Part shown: one piece after another, positions 61,039-64,000 of the stretch
Layout: every line of letters begins with the position of its first letter
Position numbering within the stretch: the stretch's first letter is position 1
Source of the DNA: Streptomyces silvae
GTDB taxonomy: Bacteria > Actinomycetota > Actinomycetes > Streptomycetales > Streptomycetaceae
Length of the DNA: 64,000 nucleotides
Assembly (NCBI RefSeq): GCF_016745505.1
Contig: NZ_JAERUC010000090.1
Span: 1-64,000, forward strand
Direction: 5' to 3'
The notes under the pieces: model-generated
Seen by the model: the letters and a program-made list of their open reading frames with translations, nothing else
Databases searched by the model: none
What the model was told of the DNA's origin: nothing
Program-made: the position numbers and the translations under genes

Positions 61039-62916
61039 TCAGAGGCGGCCGCCCGGGACCACCGTGAACGAGGCGGGACCGGCCGGCAGATGCACCGTGT
61101 ACTGGCGCAGGTAGGTGTCCAGGTACGGCGAGCGGGCACCCCCGGTGGCCACGTCGTCGGACGGGTCGTCCAGCGCCAGCCGCAGCTGTGCGCCCTTGAC
61201 CTGGATCTTCTCGCCCGAGGGCGTGTCGCGCCACGAACCGGTCCGGATGGACCCGATCTCCACCGCCAGGACGTGCCCGGCCGCCAGCGTCCAGTCGGTC
61301 GCCTTGAGGTCGACGGTGAGCCTGCCCGTGTCCAGCAGCGAGACCTGCTCGTCGAACATCACGGCGGTGCCGTCCGGGGCGACGTCGTACAGCTTGAGCA
61401 TGACGTTCCCCTTGCCCTTGGCGGTCAGGGAGATCTGCGGTGTGCCCGTGACCCGTACGTCCTTCTTGAGCGCCTTGGACCACACGAAGAAGCTCGAGGT
61501 GACCGCCCCGGTGCTCTGGAGCCGCGCCTGCCCCTCGGCCAGGCCCTTCGGTGCCGCCGGGTCGATCGTGGGCGCGTTCTCCATGTCCCAGTCGCCCGAG
61601 ACCTTCACGCGCCCCCGGAGTTCGGGCAGTCCGGACGTCGCCAGCGCCGCGAGGGAGGAGATGCCGCCGTCGTCGACGTAGGCGCCGCCGCCGAGGGGGA
61701 GCCTGACCGAACGCTCCACGACCGGCCAGGTCTTCTGGGCCCGCCAGGCGCCGGTGGAGTCCTCGACGGAGTACGCCGGGTAGCGGACGGCGGGCTTGAT
61801 GCCCTTGAGGTACTGGTCGTAGAAGGAGAGGGTCTCGTCGTACCAGCCCTCACGCCCCATGGACAGGCGTCCGTCGCTGGTGCGGTCCCCGCCGCGTACG
61901 TGCTCCCACTGGCCGACCCAGCCGCGCTCGGGGCCCTTGTGGTTGTCCAGGTACTCCTGCATCTCCTCGGGCTTGGTGTTGTTCTCGATGAAGCCCTGGG
62001 TGACGAAGAGCGGGGTGTCCGTGCCCCTGGCCGCCTTCGCCAGGTCCCGGGAGGTCCAGAACGGGTCGTGCTGGTCGGCGATCCGGTAGCCGGCCGCGTT
62101 CTGCGTCAGGCACTCCGGATGGTCCTCCTCGTAACGGGAGTTGGCGAGGTAGTGCGGGTCGTCGTCCGGCAGCTGGCCGAGCGTGGCGATGGAGTTGTAG
62201 GCGTTGGCGGTGCCCGTGACGTTCGGGCGGGGCACCCCGTTCGAGTAGATGTACTGGTACATGTCCCAGACGGGCTCCTGGGCGACGACGGCCTTGAGGG
62301 CGCGCTGGTCCAGGTTGTTGCCGATCAGGCCCGTCGCGGCGTCGTAGGACTTCCCGTACAGACCCACCGCGCCCGTGGACCAGGACTGCTTCGCGGCCCA
62401 GTCGATCGCCGCCTTCACGTCCGCCTGCTCGCCCGGGCCGCCCCAGTCGAGGCAGCCGGTGGAGCCGCCGAAGCCGCGCAGGTCGACCATGACGAAGGCG
62501 TACCCCTGGTCGAACAGGTCGGTGCCCTCGATGAAGTCCTGGAAGCGGGAGGAGGGGCCGGTGTGGTCCCAGCCCTCGGGGTCCGTCTGGCCGGAGTGCC
62601 CGAAGTACGGGCCGACCGACAGGATGACGGGCACCTTCGCCTTCTTCGGCAGCCCCTCCGGCAGCAGCACGTCGGCGTGCAGCTCGGTGCCGGAGCGGTC
62701 CGAGGACGGGAAGTAGTGCTGCGTCCAGAGGGAGCCCTCGGGGACGCGGTCGTTCTGCTGATGGGTGACGGGGCCGGCCGCGGTGGCGGCCGGCCCCGTA
62801 CGGTCCTGCGCCGCGGTGGGCGCGGAGGCGGCTGCGGGACCGGCTAGTACGCCGGTCAGCGCGAGGGTGGTGACGAGGGCGGAGGCGGCCCAGGCGGCCG
62901 TGCGACGTGCTCTCAC
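61039..62916 (-). CDS. Secreted X-Pro dipeptidyl-peptidase-type hydrolase (S15/CocE)
   Basis: Exported serine hydrolase of 625 residues. Signal peptide 1-31 (cleavage after AAASA); alpha/beta hydrolase domain with VMVDLRGFGGSTG and the nucleophile elbow GLYGKSYDAATG, Ser190; C-terminal jelly-roll (PepX_C) domain from about residue 420 (SLLDTGRLTVDLKATDW). It should cut Xaa-Pro dipeptides or acyl esters outside the cell. The GTG start follows GGGAGAAG. A good promoter is seen at 63065-63093. Confidence 0.9.
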   Translation of the reverse strand: MRARRTAAWAASALVTTLALTGVLAGPAAASAPTAAQDRTGPAATAAGPVTHQQNDRVPEGSLWTQHYFPSSDRSGTELHADVLLPEGLPKKAKVPVILSVGPYFGHSGQTDPEGWDHTGPSSRFQDFIEGTDLFDQGYAFVMVDLRGFGGSTGCLDWGGPGEQADVKAAIDWAAKQSWSTGAVGLYGKSYDAATGLIGNNLDQRALKAVVAQEPVWDMYQYIYSNGVPRPNVTGTANAYNSIATLGQLPDDDPHYLANSRYEEDHPECLTQNAAGYRIADQHDPFWTSRDLAKAARGTDTPLFVTQGFIENNTKPEEMQEYLDNHKGPERGWVGQWEHVRGGDRTSDGRLSMGREGWYDETLSFYDQYLKGIKPAVRYPAYSVEDSTGAWRAQKTWPVVERSVRLPLGGGAYVDDGGISSLAALATSGLPELRGRVKVSGDWDMENAPTIDPAAPKGLAEGQARLQSTGAVTSSFFVWSKALKKDVRVTGTPQISLTAKGKGNVMLKLYDVAPDGTAVMFDEQVSLLDTGRLTVDLKATDWTLAAGHVLAVEIGSIRTGSWRDTPSGEKIQVKGAQLRLALDDPSDDVATGGARSPYLDTYLRQYTVHLPAGPASFTVVPGGRL

Positions 62917-63064
62917 ATGCTTCTCCCGGCTGGATGGATACGGGGTGTCGCAGTGGTGCAGGCCGAGCAGCGGCCCCGCCCGCCCCTGAGAGCGCACCGG
63001 TGGTCGCGCACATCCGCGGAGCTGGATCACAGACGCGGACGTGAACCGGAGCCGACGGCGATGA

Positions 63065-63093
63065 AGTCTATGATCACATCGGGAATGCTTCAA
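63065..63093 (-). promoter_or_regulatory. Sigma-HrdB-type promoter for S15 gene
   Basis: On the minus strand TTGAAG (complement of 63088-63093) and TAGACT (63065-63070) are exactly 17 bases apart, giving a leader of roughly 140 bases before the GTG at 62916. Confidence 0.65.
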
Positions 63094-63171
63094 CAGGCAC
63101 GTATGTCACGCGTGTTACTGATTACCGGCGCGGAGCGCGGCCCGCTGGACCGCGCCCCACGCCCGTCACGG

Positions 63172-63573
63172 TCAGTGCGCCGCGCCCCCGGAGCCTGGGC
63201 GTGCCGGTACGGGCGTACTCGCCAGGCCGTGGTGGACCAGGGCCAGGAACTCCTCGTCCGTGAGGCCGAGTTCCCGTGCCTGGCCGATGATCCCGTGCAC
63301 GGCCTCGGTGAGACGGGCCTGCCCCGCCGCGCCGGGGGCCGCGGTGATCACCGCGCCCCGGCCGCGGCGCAGCTCGATCAGGCTCTCGTCGCGCAGCCGC
63401 TGGTAACCCCGGAGCACGGTGTGCACGTTGACACCCAGCGACTCGGCGACCTCACGGGCCGGCGGAAGCCGCTCACCCGGTGCGGCCGTGCCGTCGGCGA
63501 TCGCCCCCCGCACACAGGCCGCGATCTGCTCGCCCAGCGGCACGGGCGAGCCGGGGAGCACCCGGAACAACAT
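63172..63573 (-). CDS. GntR-family regulator (YtrA type)
   Basis: Short GntR regulator of 133 residues: winged helix (residues 8-75) with PPAREVAESLGVNVHTVLRGYQRL, then only a short C-terminal tail, which is the YtrA subfamily layout. These usually control a transporter or membrane gene in their own operon. Here the ATG lies 2 bases after the stop of a DUF1648/PH-like membrane gene upstream, and the two are surely co-transcribed. Confidence 0.88.
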   Translation of the reverse strand: MLFRVLPGSPVPLGEQIAACVRGAIADGTAAPGERLPPAREVAESLGVNVHTVLRGYQRLRDESLIELRRGRGAVITAAPGAAGQARLTEAVHGIIGQARELGLTDEEFLALVHHGLASTPVPARPGSGGAAH

Positions 63574-63575
63574 GG

Positions 63576-64000
63576 CTAGTGGTGCTCCCTTGCGTGGCGG
63601 TCGGTCAGGCCGTTGAGCAGCGCGGCCGCGGTGGTCGAGTCGTCGATGGTGACGACGTACTCGCGCCCCTTCGCCGTACGGACGGAGAGCGCCTCTCCCG
63701 AACGCAGCAGCACGCCGCGCCGGTTCGGACGTATCCGGTAGCCCCAACCGCCGAATTCTCCCACGGGGTCGACCTCGACGCTGTCGGCGCCGACGATGCT
63801 GCCGAGCGGCAGCGCCAGCCGGGGCCGCGGCAGGACCGTCGAGGTGACCGTCAGGCCACGCCGGTCGACCGTGACCCGGACACCGGCGAACGCTGCGCAG
63901 ACCGGGCCGAGGACGAGCGGCGCCAGCCCTGCCTGCCAGGGGCCGAACACCAGGGTGACCGCGCCGACGAGGGTGACGGCCCCGGCCGTGATCAGCAGCA
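63576..64000 (-). CDS. PH-like/DUF membrane protein (partial, cut by window edge)
   Basis: The last 141 codons are visible; the 5' end lies beyond the window. The segment begins with hydrophobic helices (LLITAGAVTLVGAVTLVF, then AGLAPLVLGPVCAAFAG) and ends in a PH-like beta domain (RVTVDRRGLTVTSTVL, LPLGSIVGADSVEV, GGWGYRIRPNRRGVLLRSGEALSV). This is the usual membrane partner of YtrA-type GntR regulators. Two bases separate its stop from the GntR start. Confidence 0.75.
   Translation of the reverse strand, partial: LLITAGAVTLVGAVTLVFGPWQAGLAPLVLGPVCAAFAGVRVTVDRRGLTVTSTVLPRPRLALPLGSIVGADSVEVDPVGEFGGWGYRIRPNRRGVLLRSGEALSVRTAKGREYVVTIDDSTTAAALLNGLTDRHAREHH

Noticed and set aside
60724..62847. 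Long plus-strand frame opposite the S15 peptidase
   Set aside because: Shadow of the peptidase gene; low-complexity Val/Arg/Gly-rich sequence with no domains.

Overview
The window comes from a high-GC Gram-positive chromosome, almost certainly Streptomyces. The codon third positions are nearly all G or C, GTG starts and GTGA/ATGA stop-start overlaps are frequent, and there are many secreted hydrolases (chitinase, LPMO, GH43, subtilase, lipase, S15 peptidase) and one-component regulators. I see no rRNA, tRNA, CRISPR array or intact transposon. Annotation is from reading alone; no database search was run.

Left part (0-13.7 kb): two catabolic modules, each built around a dehydrogenase of the histidinol dehydrogenase (HisD) fold. 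Module 1 (21-8708) runs bicupin > alpha/beta hydrolase > HisD-like > SDR > HpcH/HpaI aldolase as one translationally coupled unit, followed by separately transcribed MHS-type symporter and tandem SnoaL-like genes. A divergent LacI-family gene completes it. Four copies of an ATACGTAT-type palindrome lie in front of exactly these four transcription units, so they look like one LacI regulon for uptake and breakdown of an unknown compound. Module 2 (8740-13725) is an amino-acid-type permease, a second HisD-like enzyme, a LysR regulator and a divergent carbon-nitrogen hydrolase.

Middle (13.8-31 kb): a scarred stretch of gene remnants (half an alpha-glucosidase, a membrane-associated oxidoreductase tail, a nitroreductase tail, an MMPL tail with a nonsense codon) mixed with intact genes: TetR/NmrA pair with two palindromic operators, DMT exporter plus PhzF, LysR plus epoxide-hydrolase-like protein, leucyl aminopeptidase plus RidA, a DctA-type symporter behind an IclR-like palindrome, and GNAT and DUF proteins.

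31-51 kb: MarR plus a small membrane protein; a chitin unit (LPMO and GH19 chitinase) with a DasR-like site; a secreted subtilase followed 2 bases later by a secreted FG-GAP repeat protein; a five-gene ABC importer that I assign to nickel (nikABCDE) because a Nur-type box lies just before its first gene; lipase; a degenerate inositol-monophosphatase-like protein; GH43 arabinanase-like enzyme behind a perfect LacI-type palindrome; AI-2E-family transporter.

51-64 kb: DUF1684 protein, a GNAT/cysteine-synthase-like pair, and then a sulfur-flavoured region. It holds the tail of an ABC ATPase abutting half an MFS gene (deletion scar), two LLM flavin monooxygenase genes (one truncated), and an ssuD-like monooxygenase/MFS operon preceded by a 29-codon Cys-containing leader peptide and a stem-loop, a likely attenuator. 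A PP2C-like phosphatase, a secreted S15 peptidase and a GntR/PH-like pair (the latter cut by the window edge) close it.
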